A stretch of DNA of 64,000 bases from Aldehydirespirator sp965204875 (GTDB lineage: Bacteria > Actinomycetota > Acidimicrobiia > Acidimicrobiales > Aldehydirespiratoraceae): positions 868,001 through 932,000 of the forward strand of contig OZ242020.1 in assembly GCA_965204875.1 (NCBI GenBank), in the 5' to 3' direction. Shown here piece after piece: positions 8,870 to 16,909 of this stretch. Positions within the stretch are counted from its first letter, which is position 1. Each line of letters begins with the position of its first letter. The notes beneath the pieces were generated by a model. That model made no database searches. It had not been told where the DNA came from and worked only from the letters and a program-made list of their open reading frames with translations. The position numbers were made by a program, and so were the translations under genes.

Positions 8870-9811
8870 TCAGTTGCCCCCCTTGAGAGCCAAGCCCCGC
8901 TCATCGAGGCGGGCGACGACCTCTTCGAGGCTCTTGTCGCCGAAGTTGGCGATGGCCAGAAGGTCGTCCCGGGTCCGCTCCAGCAGGTCGTCGAGAGTGA
9001 AGATCTCGGCTCGATGGAGGCAGTTGCGGGGACGCTCGGTCAGATCCAGGTGCTCTATCATCAACTCGGCCTCGGTTTCGGTGCCAGGCATCAGGCCGAT
9101 CTCGGAGAACTCGAGCCCACGCGGGTCGTCGCTCATCTCCTCGACCAGCTGGATCAGCGTCCGCATGGTGGCTCCTGCGGATGCCAGGGCATCGACGGGC
9201 GAGACGGAACCGTCGGTCTCGACGTCGATGATGAGCCGGTCGTAGTCCGTCGACTGCTCGACGCGGGTCGCCTCCACACTGAATGCGACCCGCCGCACCG
9301 GCGAGTAGATCGAGTCGACCGGGATCACGCCGATGGCGGCCGTGGCCTGCTTGTTCTCCTCTGCGGACACGTAGCCGCGGCCGCGGGCCACGGTGATGTC
9401 GAGCGCCAGCTTCGCGCCGGCGCCGACCGTGGCCACCGGTGCCTCGGGATTGAGGATCTCCACATCGGGGTGCACCCCGATGTCGGCCGCGGTGACGTCG
9501 GCCGGGCCGCGGGCATCAAGACGCAACGTCACCGGCTCCTCGCATTCCACGGCCAGTACCAGGTCCTTCAGGTTCAAGATGATGTCGGTGACGTCCTCGG
9601 AAACGCCCGCCAGCGTCGCGAACTCATGGAACGCGCTGTCGAAGCGGACCTGGGTGACCGCTGCGCCGGGTATCGACGACAGCAGCGTGCGGCGCAGCGA
9701 GTTGCCGAGGGTGTGGCCGAAGCCCGGCTCGAGGGGGCCGATGGCGAACCGCTGCCGGTTCTCGTGCTCCGAGTCGAGGACTTCGACACTCGGACGCTGC
9801 ATTACGAGCAT
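8870..9811 (-). CDS. rpoA: DNA-directed RNA polymerase subunit alpha
   Basis: 313 residues. The N-terminal dimerisation domain has GFGHTLGNSLRRTLLSSIPG; the C-terminal helix-hairpin-helix domain that binds UP elements and activators has LLAIANFGDKSLEEVVARL. Start could be Met1 or Met4 (9802). rpsD lies upstream across a 90-bp spacer of 14-bp repeats, and rplQ follows one base after the stop. Confidence 0.97.
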   Translation of the reverse strand: MLVMQRPSVEVLDSEHENRQRFAIGPLEPGFGHTLGNSLRRTLLSSIPGAAVTQVRFDSAFHEFATLAGVSEDVTDIILNLKDLVLAVECEEPVTLRLDARGPADVTAADIGVHPDVEILNPEAPVATVGAGAKLALDITVARGRGYVSAEENKQATAAIGVIPVDSIYSPVRRVAFSVEATRVEQSTDYDRLIIDVETDGSVSPVDALASAGATMRTLIQLVEEMSDDPRGLEFSEIGLMPGTETEAELMIEHLDLTERPRNCLHRAEIFTLDDLLERTRDDLLAIANFGDKSLEEVVARLDERGLALKGGN

Positions 9812-9858
9812 GGTGACTCCTCAAGTGTTGATAGGGGAAGGATCCGCCGGCGCTCTCA

Positions 9859-9902
9859 TGGAATGCCGGCACTGGAACGCCGGCACCCTGGAGCGCCGGC
9901 GC
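9859..9902. repeat. Three tandem GC-rich 14-16-bp units upstream of rpoA
   Basis: TGGAATGCCGGCAC (9859), TGGAACGCCGGCAC (9873) and a diverged CCTGGAGCGCCGGCGC (9887) run directly up to the rpsD stop. Each unit carries the palindrome GCCGGC, so folding into small hairpins is possible. Confidence 0.8.
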
Positions 9903-10519
9903 TACTTGGAATACAGCTCGACGATGAGCTGCTCGCGGACGGGCACGTCGATCTGCTCACGCAGGGGCAGCTCGCGCACGACCGCCTCGAAGGCGTCGAC
10001 CCCCCGATCGATCCAGGCCGGCGGGTTGCGATCGAGAACGTCGACGTTCCACTGCAGGGTGGCCGAGTCGCGGATCTGGGCCCGCATGGCGACCACGTCG
10101 CCCTTGCGCAGCCGGTAGCTGGGTATGGTCACCCGCCTGCCGTTCACATCGACGTGGCCGTGGTTCACGAGCTGGCGGGCCTGCGGGCGGGTGGCGCCCC
10201 AGCCCATGCGGTAGACGAAGTTGTCGAGACGCAGCTCCAGGTAGCGCAGCATGTTCTCGCCGGTGACGCCGGAGCGGCGGCTCGCCTCGGCGAAGAGGTT
10301 GCGGAACTGGCGCTCGGTGAGGCCATAGGTATGGCGCGCCTTCTGCTTCTCCTGCATCTGCACGAGGAACTCCGACGTCGTGCCGCGGCGGCGCGAGCGC
10401 CCGTGCTCGCCGGGCGGGTAGGGACGCCGGTCCAGAGCGATGGCCTCGCCCTTGGTGCCCCAGATGTTGGTGTTGAGGCGGCGCGAGACGCGCGCCTTGG
10501 GACCCGTGTACCTCGACAT
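9902..10519 (-). CDS. rpsD: 30S ribosomal protein S4
   Basis: 205 residues. The N-terminus (MSRYTGPKARVSRRLNTNIW) lacks the Cys cluster of zinc-binding S4, so this is the cysteine-free form. The S4 RNA-binding domain shows RLDNFVYRMGW and QARQLVNHGHVDVNGRRV. Primary binder of 16S rRNA. Its ATG is preceded by a duplicated start (see 10501-10565) that creates a 12-codon decoy ORF ending just before the true ATG. Confidence 0.97.
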   Translation of the reverse strand: MSRYTGPKARVSRRLNTNIWGTKGEAIALDRRPYPPGEHGRSRRRGTTSEFLVQMQEKQKARHTYGLTERQFRNLFAEASRRSGVTGENMLRYLELRLDNFVYRMGWGATRPQARQLVNHGHVDVNGRRVTIPSYRLRKGDVVAMRAQIRDSATLQWNVDVLDRNPPAWIDRGVDAFEAVVRELPLREQIDVPVREQLIVELYSK

Positions 10520-10565
10520 CTCAGCCCCCCGCAGGCACGAGGCCCGTGCGACTCGACATTCTCAG
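10501..10565. repeat. Duplicated rpsK-stop/rpsD-start junction (period 40 bp)
   Basis: GACCCGTGTACCTCGACATC.. at 10501 recurs as GGCCCGTGCGACTCGACATT.. at 10541. On the minus strand each copy reads TGAG(A)ATGTCGAG. The upstream copy encodes MSSRTGLVPAGG then stop. Confidence 0.88.
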
Positions 10566-10960
10566 ACCCTCCTGCGCTTGGGCGGCCGGCAGCCGTTGTG
10601 GGGCACCGGAGTGACGTCGGTGATGCCGGTCACGTCCACGCCGACGTTCTGCAGGGAGCGGATCGCCGTCTCGCGCCCCGACCCCGGACCCTTCACCTGG
10701 ACGTCCACCCTGCGCAGCCCGTGCTCCATCGCCTTGCGGGCGGCCTGCTCGGCGGCCATCTGCGCCGCGAACGGCGTCGACTTGCGCGAGCCCTTGAAGC
10801 CGACGTTGCCTGCAGAGGCCCAGGAGACGACGTTGCCCTGGAGATCTGTGATGGTGATGACGGTGTTGTTGAACGAACTCTTGATGTGCGCGATTCCGTG
10901 AGTGACGTTCTTGCGCTCGCGCTTGCGTACGCGCTTGCGGTCCTGGGACGGTTTGGCCAT
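10562..10960 (-). CDS. rpsK: 30S ribosomal protein S11
   Basis: 132 residues. Typical S11 features: NVTHGIAHIKSSFNNTVITI, GFKGSRKSTPFAAQ, and the C-terminal DVTPVPHNGCRPPKRRRV. Sits at the 30S platform next to the mRNA exit channel. Between rpsM and rpsD as in the alpha operon. The 120-bp spacer to rpsM carries a degraded copy of the rpsM 3' end. Confidence 0.97.
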   Translation of the reverse strand: MAKPSQDRKRVRKRERKNVTHGIAHIKSSFNNTVITITDLQGNVVSWASAGNVGFKGSRKSTPFAAQMAAEQAARKAMEHGLRRVDVQVKGPGSGRETAIRSLQNVGVDVTGITDVTPVPHNGCRPPKRRRV

Positions 10961-10974
10961 TGACTGACTCCTTC

Positions 10975-11085
10975 GGGTGCGCTACTCGGTGAGTTGCCGC
11001 ACTTCTGCCGCACTTCTTTGACTTGCTGCGGTGCCCGCCCACTGCGGGGATGAGCACCGAGCGCCCCATTGTGGGGTGCGCTACT
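10975..11085. repeat. Copy of the rpsM stop region in the rpsM/rpsK spacer (period 99 bp)
   Basis: GGGTGCGCTACT at 10975-10986 repeats 11074-11085, which includes the rpsM TAG. Between them GCCGCACTTCT is itself tandemly doubled. The copies are short and partly degraded. Confidence 0.65.
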
Positions 11086-11458
11086 TCTTGACCTTCTTCT
11101 TGCCCGCCACCGTGCGCTTGGGACCCTTGCGGGTGCGGGCGTTGGTATGGGTCCGCTGCCCGCGCACGGGGAGCCCGCGCCGGTGGCGCAAGCCCTGATA
11201 GCAGCCGATCTCCATCTTGCGCTTGATGTCCTGTGACACCTCGCGGCGCAGGTCGCCCTCCACCTGGAGGTTGGCATCGATGAAGCCGCGCAGCCTGGCC
11301 ACCTCCTCGTCGGTCAGGTTGCGCACACGGGTGTCGGCTGACACGCCGGTCATCTCGCACACCTGCCGGGCCGTGCTGCGGCCTATGCCGTGTATGTAGG
11401 TGAGCGAGATCTCCACCCGCTTCTCGCGGGGTATGTCGACACCGGAGATGCGTGCCAT
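11081..11458 (-). CDS. rpsM: 30S ribosomal protein S13
   Basis: 125 residues. MARISGVDIPREKRVEISL, YIHGIGRSTARQVC and the C-terminal RTHTNARTRKGPKRTVAGKK identify S13, which bridges the 30S head to L5 of the large subunit. Starts one base after the rpmJ stop (TGACATG), the compact arrangement that other junctions here seem to have lost. Confidence 0.97.
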   Translation of the reverse strand: MARISGVDIPREKRVEISLTYIHGIGRSTARQVCEMTGVSADTRVRNLTDEEVARLRGFIDANLQVEGDLRREVSQDIKRKMEIGCYQGLRHRRGLPVRGQRTHTNARTRKGPKRTVAGKKKVKK

Positions 11459-11459
11459 G

Positions 11460-11573
11460 TCAGCCCTGCCTCTGCTTGTGGCGCGGGTTCTCGCAGATCA
11501 CCATCACGCGCCGGTGGCGGCGGATGACCTTGCACCTGTCGCAGAACTTCTTGACGCTGGGTCGTACCTTCAT
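11460..11573 (-). CDS. rpmJ: 50S ribosomal protein L36
   Basis: 37 codons: MKVRPSVKKFCDRCKVIRRH then RRVMVICENPRHKQRQG. The zinc ligands C-x2-C, a third Cys and His are all present, so this is the zinc-binding form. Located between infA and rpsM, the usual place. The 85-bp spacer to infA shows no clear feature. Confidence 0.95.
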   Translation of the reverse strand: MKVRPSVKKFCDRCKVIRRHRRVMVICENPRHKQRQG

Positions 11574-11658
11574 CGGACTCTCCCGGCCTTGCAGCCGCTC
11601 GGAGGCAGCGAAGCGGCCCCGCACCTGCGGGCCGCAACACCGCCATGGGTGCTGACAC

Positions 11659-11883
11659 TCACTTGTAGCGGTAGGTGATCCGCCCCCGTTGGAGGTCGTA
11701 GGGCGTCAGCTCGACCTGCACTCGGTCGCCCGGGAGTATGCGTATGTAATGCATCCGCATCTTGCCCGAGATGTGGGCCAGCACAGCGTGGCCGTTCTCG
11801 AACTCGACGCGGAACATAGCGTTCGGAAGGGACTCCTTGACGGTTCCTTCCAGAACGATCGCGTCCTCTTTGGGCTTCGGCAG
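11659..11883 (-). CDS. infA: Translation initiation factor IF-1, apparent CTG start
   Basis: 74 residues: PKPKEDAIVLEGTVKESLP, NGHAVLAHISGKMRMHYIRI, GDRVQVELTPYDLQRGRITY, ending RYK. This is a complete S1-like OB-fold IF-1, which blocks the ribosomal A site during initiation. No ATG, GTG or TTG lies in frame where IF-1 should begin. A strong AAGGAGG stands six bases ahead of a CTG at 11883, giving (M)PKPKEDAI, so CTG is the likely start codon. Between adk and rpmJ as expected. Confidence 0.92.
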   Translation of the reverse strand: MPKPKEDAIVLEGTVKESLPNAMFRVEFENGHAVLAHISGKMRMHYIRILPGDRVQVELTPYDLQRGRITYRYK

Positions 11884-12172
11884 TGTGGTCCTCCTTCTGA
11901 GTCGGCCTCGGATCGGCGCGCCGCGCCAGCCCAGGACCGAGCAGCCAAGCTACCGTGCCCGCACCGGGGCACCAACCCACCCGCAGCGCCGCGCGGTCAC
12001 CCGCCGCGCCGGACTCAGCCATGCTCAGCCACGCTCAAGGTCCCGCACCGGCTCGCGGCCCACAGCAGCCGCAGACGCCCGCTGCGACACCCCCGAGCCA
12101 TGCTCAGCCGCCCGCGCCAGGCTCGCGCCCCACACCAGTCGCAGATGTCTGCCCGAACCCTCCGAGGAATGT
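11884..12172. repeat. Spacer infA/adk filled with degraded copies of the adk 3' end
   Basis: The motif GGCTCGCGGCCCACAGC of the adk C-terminus (12189-12205) recurs at 12120-12136 (degenerate) and 12050-12066, periods 69 and 70 bp; each block is bounded by CATGCTCAG-like sequence. No gene or promoter is otherwise recognised here. Confidence 0.85.
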
Positions 12173-12757
12173 TCATAGGCCCGCGCCGGGCTCGCGGCCC
12201 ACAGCGGCCAGCACTCGCTGGTGCACCTCGTCGGGCGTGCCCACCCCGTCGACGGCCGCCAGCAGGCCGCGTGCCTCGAACCAGTCGAGCAGCGGGGCGG
12301 TCTGCGTCTCATAGAGCTCGAGCCGCCGCGCTATCGCCTCGGCCGTGTCGTCGGAGCGGCCCCGATCCAGCATCCGCGCCGTCACCACATCGTTGGGCGC
12401 CTCGATGTTCAAGGCCACGTCGAGGCGCTGCCCCAGTTCCTCGAGGACGGCCTCCAGGGCGTCCGCCTGCTCCGCGGTGCGGGGATAGCCGTCCAGCAGC
12501 ACGCCGCGCGCAGCGACGTCATCACGGCTGAGGCGATCGCGCACGATGGCGTTCATGATGCCGTCGCCCACCAGCCCGCCCGCATCCATCACGGCCCCGG
12601 CCTGCCTGCCGAGCTCGGTCCCGGCCGACACCGCGGCCCTGAGCACATCGCCGGTGGAGAGGTGCACGCATCCGAAGGCCTCAACGAGGCGGTCCGACTG
12701 CGTCCCCTTGCCCGAGCCCTGCCGACCGAGTATCACCGCCCGCAGGGGGCGCTTCAC
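12173..12757 (-). CDS. adk: Adenylate kinase, short form
   Basis: Interconverts ATP+AMP and 2 ADP. P-loop GRQGSGKGT near residue 12, AMP-site STGDVLRAAV, LLDGYPRT. The LID domain is reduced to a short loop (GRSDDTAEAI), giving 194 residues, the short actinobacterial type without zinc fingers. Start is GTG 12757. Placed after secY as in most bacteria. The 3' end including its stop has been copied twice downstream. Confidence 0.96.
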   Translation of the reverse strand: MKRPLRAVILGRQGSGKGTQSDRLVEAFGCVHLSTGDVLRAAVSAGTELGRQAGAVMDAGGLVGDGIMNAIVRDRLSRDDVAARGVLLDGYPRTAEQADALEAVLEELGQRLDVALNIEAPNDVVTARMLDRGRSDDTAEAIARRLELYETQTAPLLDWFEARGLLAAVDGVGTPDEVHQRVLAAVGREPGAGL

Positions 12758-12784
12758 CTAGACACGTCCCCGGCGCCGCCCGGC

Positions 12785-12890
12785 CCCGTCACTTTTGAAG
12801 AACCCCTCGCGGTCGCGCATCAGCCAAAGGCTCCCGAGCGGCGGTTGCCCCCGTCACTTGAGGAAGCCCTCGTAGTTGCGCATCATCAGC
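12785..12890. repeat. Degraded copy of the secY 3' end in the secY/adk spacer (period 65 bp)
   Basis: 12850-12890 (secY stop and codons for MRNYEGFLK) is matched by 12785-12825, which would read MRDREGFFKS. The copy starts just after the real secY stop. Confidence 0.85.
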
Positions 12891-14182
12891 TGGCTGTCGA
12901 TCTGCTTCATCGTCTCGAGCGCCACGCCCACGGCGATCAGCAGCGAGATCCCCCCGAAAGCGAAGCCGCCCGCGCCGCCGCCCGCGCCGGCGTCCACGTC
13001 GGTGCCGATGGTGAGCGCCACCAGGATGGAGGGAACCAGCGCCACCAGGGCGATGAAGAGCGACCCGGGCAGGGTGATGCGCGACAGGATGCGAGCCAGG
13101 TATCGCTCGGTCTGCACGCCGGGGCGGATGCCGGGAATGAAGCCGCCCTGCTTGCGGATGGTGTCGGCCTGCTTGACGGGGTCGAAGGTGATGGCCGTGT
13201 AGAAGTACGCGAACCCGATGATCATCAGGCCGAAGAAGAACAGGTACACCGGACTGGTCGGCTCTGACAGGTGGTCGTTGACGAAACCCTGGATGGCGCC
13301 GCCGATCCCGCCCTCGGGCATGGCCGCGCCCACCAGCGTCGGCAGGTAGAGCACCGAGCTGGCGAAGATGATGGGGATCACGCCCGACTGGTTGACCTTG
13401 AGCGGAATGTAGGTGCTCTGCCCGCCGTACATCCTGCGGCCCACCACCCGCTTGGCGAACTGCACCGGGATGCGGCGCTGGCCCTGCTCCACGAAGACGA
13501 TGCAGACCAGCAGCACCAGCGCCACCAGCACGAAGGCGACCAATGCGTCCGTGCCGTTGTTGGCGTTGACCGCGGTCAGCTGCGCCGGCAGCGTCGAGAC
13601 GACGCTCGCGAAGATCAGCAGCGACATGCCGTTGCCGATGCCGCGCTGGGTGATCAGCTCGCCCATCCACATCAGCAGCGCGGTGCCCGTGGTGAGCGTC
13701 AGCACCACCACGAAGACGGCCCACACCGTGAAGTTGGGCAACAGGTCGATGCCTCCGACGAGGGCGCCGCTGTGGAAGAGGAAGGCGAAGCTCGTGGACT
13801 GCACCACGGCTATCCCGATGGTGAGGTAGCGGGTCCACTGGGTGATCTTGCGCTGGCCGACCGCCCCCTGCTGCTGCCACTGCTCGATGCGGGGGATCAC
13901 CACGCCGAGGATCTGCATGATGATCGAGGCTGTGATGTAGGGCATGATGCCCAGCGCGAAGACCGCGAACTGGGTGAGCGCGCCGCCGGAGAACAGCTGC
14001 ACGAACGCGAGGATGCCGCCCGAGGCGTTGGCCTGGTCCCGCAGGAGCTGCACGGCGTCGACATCGACGTAGGGCGCCGGGACGAAGGCGCCCAGCCGGT
14101 ACGCCGCGATCATGAACAGCGTGAAGAGGATCTTGTTGCGCAGGTCCGGGATCCGGAACATGTTGAACACCCGCGTCAGCAC
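12854..14182 (-). CDS. secY: Protein translocase subunit SecY
   Basis: Channel subunit of the Sec translocon, about 442 residues with ten predicted membrane helices. Starts at GTG 14182 (MLTRVFNMFRIPDLRNKILF); the longer open frame upstream overlaps rplO and is Arg/Pro-rich. The plug and TM2 region reads FVQLFSGGALTQFAVFALGI; the cytoplasmic loop TERYLARILSRITLPGSLF is typical. Ends MRNYEGFLK. SecE is encoded at 46.7 kb. Confidence 0.95.
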   Translation of the reverse strand: MLTRVFNMFRIPDLRNKILFTLFMIAAYRLGAFVPAPYVDVDAVQLLRDQANASGGILAFVQLFSGGALTQFAVFALGIMPYITASIIMQILGVVIPRIEQWQQQGAVGQRKITQWTRYLTIGIAVVQSTSFAFLFHSGALVGGIDLLPNFTVWAVFVVVLTLTTGTALLMWMGELITQRGIGNGMSLLIFASVVSTLPAQLTAVNANNGTDALVAFVLVALVLLVCIVFVEQGQRRIPVQFAKRVVGRRMYGGQSTYIPLKVNQSGVIPIIFASSVLYLPTLVGAAMPEGGIGGAIQGFVNDHLSEPTSPVYLFFFGLMIIGFAYFYTAITFDPVKQADTIRKQGGFIPGIRPGVQTERYLARILSRITLPGSLFIALVALVPSILVALTIGTDVDAGAGGGAGGFAFGGISLLIAVGVALETMKQIDSQLMMRNYEGFLK

Positions 14183-14237
14183 CGCCGCCCCCTCGGGTCC
14201 GCCCGGCCCGGCCGGGCATCGGTCACGTGGTGCGACC

Positions 14238-14732
14238 TCACCGGTTGGTGTGCTGGTTGTAGCTGCCGTGGGGAGGCCTGCGGTCGCCCCAGGGCTTGGC
14301 GAGGATCTCGATGCTGCCGCCGGACGCGGTGATCGCCTCGGCCGCGCGGGCCGAGACAGCATGGGCCTGCACGCGCACCGCACGGGTGAGCTCGCCGCGG
14401 CCCAGGACCTTCAGGAGGGCCTTCTTGCCGAGGAGGCCGCGCTCGCGCAGCGTCTCCGGCGAGATCTCGTCGAGGCCCGACTCCTCGATGGTGTCGAGGT
14501 TGACGGGCTGGTACTCGACGCGGAACGGGTTGGTGAAGCCGCGCCACTTGGGCACGCGGCGCAGCATCGGCATCTGGCCGCCCTCGAAGCCGGCCGGCAC
14601 CTTGCTGCGGGCCTTCTGACCCTTCATGCCGCGGCCCGCGGTCTTGCCGCCCCGACCGGCGATCCCGCGCGCCACACGCTTGGGGCGCTTGCGTGATCCC
14701 GGGTGGGGCCGAAGGTCGTGCAACCTAGTCAT
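14238..14732 (-). CDS. rplO: 50S ribosomal protein L15
   Basis: 164 residues. N-terminal LHDLRPHPGSRKRPKRVARG and the Gly/Lys-rich GRGGKTAGRGMKGQKARSK, which threads into 23S rRNA, identify L15. Lies between rpmD and secY. Its start has been duplicated upstream: the decoy ATG at 14800 opens 23 codons whose stop overlaps the true ATG. Confidence 0.97.
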   Translation of the reverse strand: MTRLHDLRPHPGSRKRPKRVARGIAGRGGKTAGRGMKGQKARSKVPAGFEGGQMPMLRRVPKWRGFTNPFRVEYQPVNLDTIEESGLDEISPETLRERGLLGKKALLKVLGRGELTRAVRVQAHAVSARAAEAITASGGSIEILAKPWGDRRPPHGSYNQHTNR

Positions 14733-14811
14733 CTGAGACCTCTGCGACCCTGCGCCGTGGCGAGGCGAGAACAGCCTCGTTGGTCATGCCGCCTCGTCAT
14801 CTAGACCTCCT
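14715..14811. repeat. Duplicated rpmD/rplO junction (period 68 bp)
   Basis: 14715-14743 (rplO start) and 14783-14811 (rpmD stop) share GGTCTnAGATGAC and flanks on the minus strand. This implies an ancestral TAGATG junction in which rpmD and rplO abutted. Confidence 0.88.
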
Positions 14812-14977
14812 CCACGCTGACCAGGTGGGGCACACGCTGAATCATGCCCCTGATCTCGGGACGGTCGGGCAGCGTGTTGCTCTTGCCGATGCGCCCTAGA
14901 CCGAGCGCGCGCAGCGTGCCGCGCTGCTTGGGCTTGCAGCCGATGGCGGACCTTACCTGGGTGACGAGCAAGGCCAT
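14801..14977 (-). CDS. rpmD: 50S ribosomal protein L30
   Basis: 58 residues: MALLVTQVRSAIGCKPKQRG, LRALGLGRIGKSNTLPD, ending HLVSVEEV. The LVTQVRSAIG start and LGLGRI are family hallmarks. ATG at 14977 overlaps the rpsE stop by one base (TGATG). Spc-operon position between rpsE and rplO. Confidence 0.96.
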   Translation of the reverse strand: MALLVTQVRSAIGCKPKQRGTLRALGLGRIGKSNTLPDRPEIRGMIQRVPHLVSVEEV

Positions 14978-15555
14978 CACGAAGCCTCTTCCTGCTCCAG
15001 CGCCGCGGCGGCCCGCTCGACCCTGCCGGCCCGGTACGCGGCCAACAGGCCGGCGGGCACGAACTCCTCGGGGTCCAGGCCCCGCAGGCGGGCTATCTCG
15101 TCGGGGCGGCGGAGTCCCTTGAGCCCGCTCACGGTCGCACGAGCGACGTTGATGTGGTTGGGCGAGCCGAGGGACTTGCACAGCACGTCGTGGATGCCCG
15201 CCTCCTCGAGGATCGCCCGGGCCGCACCGCCCGCGATCACGCCGGTACCGGGGGCCGCCGGTTTCAGCAGCACCCTGCCCGCGCCGTTGGCGCCGATCAC
15301 GGGATGCATGATCGTGCTGCCCGCCATCGCAACCTCGAAGACGTTGCGGCGGGCCTCCTCGGTGCCCTTCTGGATGGCCAGCGGCACCTCCTTGGCCTTC
15401 CCGTAGCCGAGCCCGACGCGACCGGCCGCATCGCCGATGACCACCAGCGCCGTGAACGAGAACCTGCGCCCGCCCTTGACGACCTTGGCGACGCGGTTGA
15501 TGTTGATGACCCGCGACTCCCGCAGCGACGCGCCCGCTGTGCTCTCCTCCGACAT
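14977..15555 (-). CDS. rpsE: 30S ribosomal protein S5
   Basis: About 192 residues with dsRNA-binding-like and S5-fold domains: VININRVAKVVKGGRRFSF, GYGKAKEVPLAIQKG, TGVIAGGAARAILEEAGI. Helps translational fidelity and mRNA unwinding. The open frame begins at 15573, but the duplicated junction shows that the conserved start is ATG 15555 (MSEESTAG): rplR originally ended TGATG into rpsE. The C-terminal extension is Ala/Glu-rich. Confidence 0.95.
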   Translation of the reverse strand: MSEESTAGASLRESRVININRVAKVVKGGRRFSFTALVVIGDAAGRVGLGYGKAKEVPLAIQKGTEEARRNVFEVAMAGSTIMHPVIGANGAGRVLLKPAAPGTGVIAGGAARAILEEAGIHDVLCKSLGSPNHINVARATVSGLKGLRRPDEIARLRGLDPEEFVPAGLLAAYRAGRVERAAAALEQEEAS

Positions 15556-15590
15556 CAGTGCTCCAACCCCCATCGATCCTCCGGCATCAG
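15545..15590. repeat. Duplicated rplR/rpsE junction (period 32 bp)
   Basis: TCCTCCGACATCAG (15545-15558) and TCCTCCGGCATCAG (15577-15590). On the minus strand both read CTGATGnCGGAGGA, stop-over-start. The first copy makes a decoy MPEDRWGLEH then stop. Confidence 0.9.
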
Positions 15591-15952
15591 AACTTCAGGC
15601 CCGTCTCGCGCGCCGCGTCGGCCAGGGCCGCGACCCTGCCGTGATAGCGGTAGCCGCCGCGGTCGAAGACTGCGGCGCCTATGCCGGCGTCCAGTGCCCG
15701 CTGCGCGATGAGAGCGCCCAGCGAGCGTGCGGCCGCGACGTTGCCGCCGGGCTGCGAGCGCAGGCCGGCCTCGAGCGTGGACGCGGCGGCCAGGGTCACG
15801 CCGCTGTCGTCGTCGATGAGCTGTGCTGAGATGTGCCTGCTCGAGCGGAACACCGACAGGCGGGGCCGCTCGGGCGTCCCCCGCACCTTCTTGCGGACGC
15901 GCCGGTGTCGCCGGAGGCGGCTCTGCAGGCGCCTGCTGGCCTGATCAACCAT
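15587..15952 (-). CDS. rplR: 50S ribosomal protein L18
   Basis: 121 residues from ATG 15952 (MVDQASRRLQSRLRRHRRVR); the longer frame upstream overlaps rplF. VRGTPERPRLSVFRSSRHIS and the C-terminal VFDRGGYRYHGRVAALADAA are L18 hallmarks. Carries 5S rRNA into the large subunit together with L5 (rplE, nearby). Two bases separate it from rplF. Confidence 0.97.
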   Translation of the reverse strand: MVDQASRRLQSRLRRHRRVRKKVRGTPERPRLSVFRSSRHISAQLIDDDSGVTLAAASTLEAGLRSQPGGNVAAARSLGALIAQRALDAGIGAAVFDRGGYRYHGRVAALADAARETGLKF

Positions 15953-15954
15953 GA

Positions 15955-16494
15955 CTACTTCGCCGCCTTTCCGGCCTTGCGCTTGACCCGCTCGTCTGCA
16001 TAGCGGATCCCCTTGCCCTTGTAGGGCTCCGGGCGGCGCCACCTGCGGATGTCCGCCGCCACCTGCCCCACAAGCTGCTTGTCGATTCCTCGCACCAGTA
16101 TCGTCGTGCGCTGGGGCACCTCGAACTCCACACCCTCTGGCGCCTCGATGCGCACCGGGTGGCTGTAGCCGAGAGCCAGCTCCAGCGAGGTCGGGGTGGA
16201 TTCGTTGACCCGGTATCCCACGCCGTGGATGCGCAGCTCCTTGACGAAGCCCTCGCTCACGCCGGTGACCATGTTCGCCACCAGCGAGCGCGACAGCCCG
16301 TGCAGCGAGCGGCTGCGGGTGCTGTCGTCGGGGCGCTCGACGTGGAGCATGCCGCCGGCGGAGCGCACGCTCACGGGCGACGGCAGCTCGCGGCTCAGCG
16401 TGCCCTTCGCGCCTGTCACCACGACGGTGCGCCCCTGCACCGAGACGTCCACGCCGCTGGGAACCGCTATCGGAACGTTGCCGACCCGGCTCAT
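15955..16494 (-). CDS. rplF: 50S ribosomal protein L6
   Basis: 179 residues. MSRVGNVPIAVPSGVDVSV opens the protein; the second of the two L6 folds ends with EPYKGKGIRYADERVKRKAG, the strongly conserved C-terminus that contacts the sarcin-ricin loop region. Spc-operon order rpsH-rplF-rplR is kept. Short 10-bp gap to rpsH. Confidence 0.97.
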   Translation of the reverse strand: MSRVGNVPIAVPSGVDVSVQGRTVVVTGAKGTLSRELPSPVSVRSAGGMLHVERPDDSTRSRSLHGLSRSLVANMVTGVSEGFVKELRIHGVGYRVNESTPTSLELALGYSHPVRIEAPEGVEFEVPQRTTILVRGIDKQLVGQVAADIRRWRRPEPYKGKGIRYADERVKRKAGKAAK

Positions 16495-16504
16495 CGCCCG
16501 CTCC

Positions 16505-16909
16505 TCACCACACGTAGCAGAGGATCTCGCCGCCCATGCGGTTCATCCTCGCCTCCCGGTCGCTCATGAGGCCCTTGTTGGTCGATACCACCGCGACGCC
16601 GAGCCCGCCCTGCACGCGGGGGATCTCGTTGCGCTTGCGGTATATGCGCAGGCCCGGAGTGGAGATCCGCCTGAGGCCGCGGATCACCCGGTCCCGCTCC
16701 GGCGAGTACTTCATCTCGATCGTGAGGGTCTTGCCGGGGCGGGGGTCGTTGTCGCTCTCGGAGTATGAGGCGATGTAGCCCTCGCGCTGCAGCACGTCGG
16801 CAAGGGCGCGCTTGCTCTTCGACGAGGGCATCGTCACCTCGTCGTGCATGGCCACATTGGCATTGCGTATGCGCGTCAACATGTCCGCGATCGGATCCGT
16901 CATCGTCAT
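16505..16909 (-). CDS. rpsH: 30S ribosomal protein S8
   Basis: 134 residues. DPIADMLTRIRNANVAMHDE and the C-terminal GVAVVSTNKGLMSDREA plus GGEILCYVW identify S8, a central-domain 16S rRNA binder. Start ATGACGATGACG at 16909. The spacer to rpsN has been expanded by duplications. Confidence 0.97.
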   Translation of the reverse strand: MTMTDPIADMLTRIRNANVAMHDEVTMPSSKSKRALADVLQREGYIASYSESDNDPRPGKTLTIEMKYSPERDRVIRGLRRISTPGLRIYRKRNEIPRVQGGLGVAVVSTNKGLMSDREARMNRMGGEILCYVW

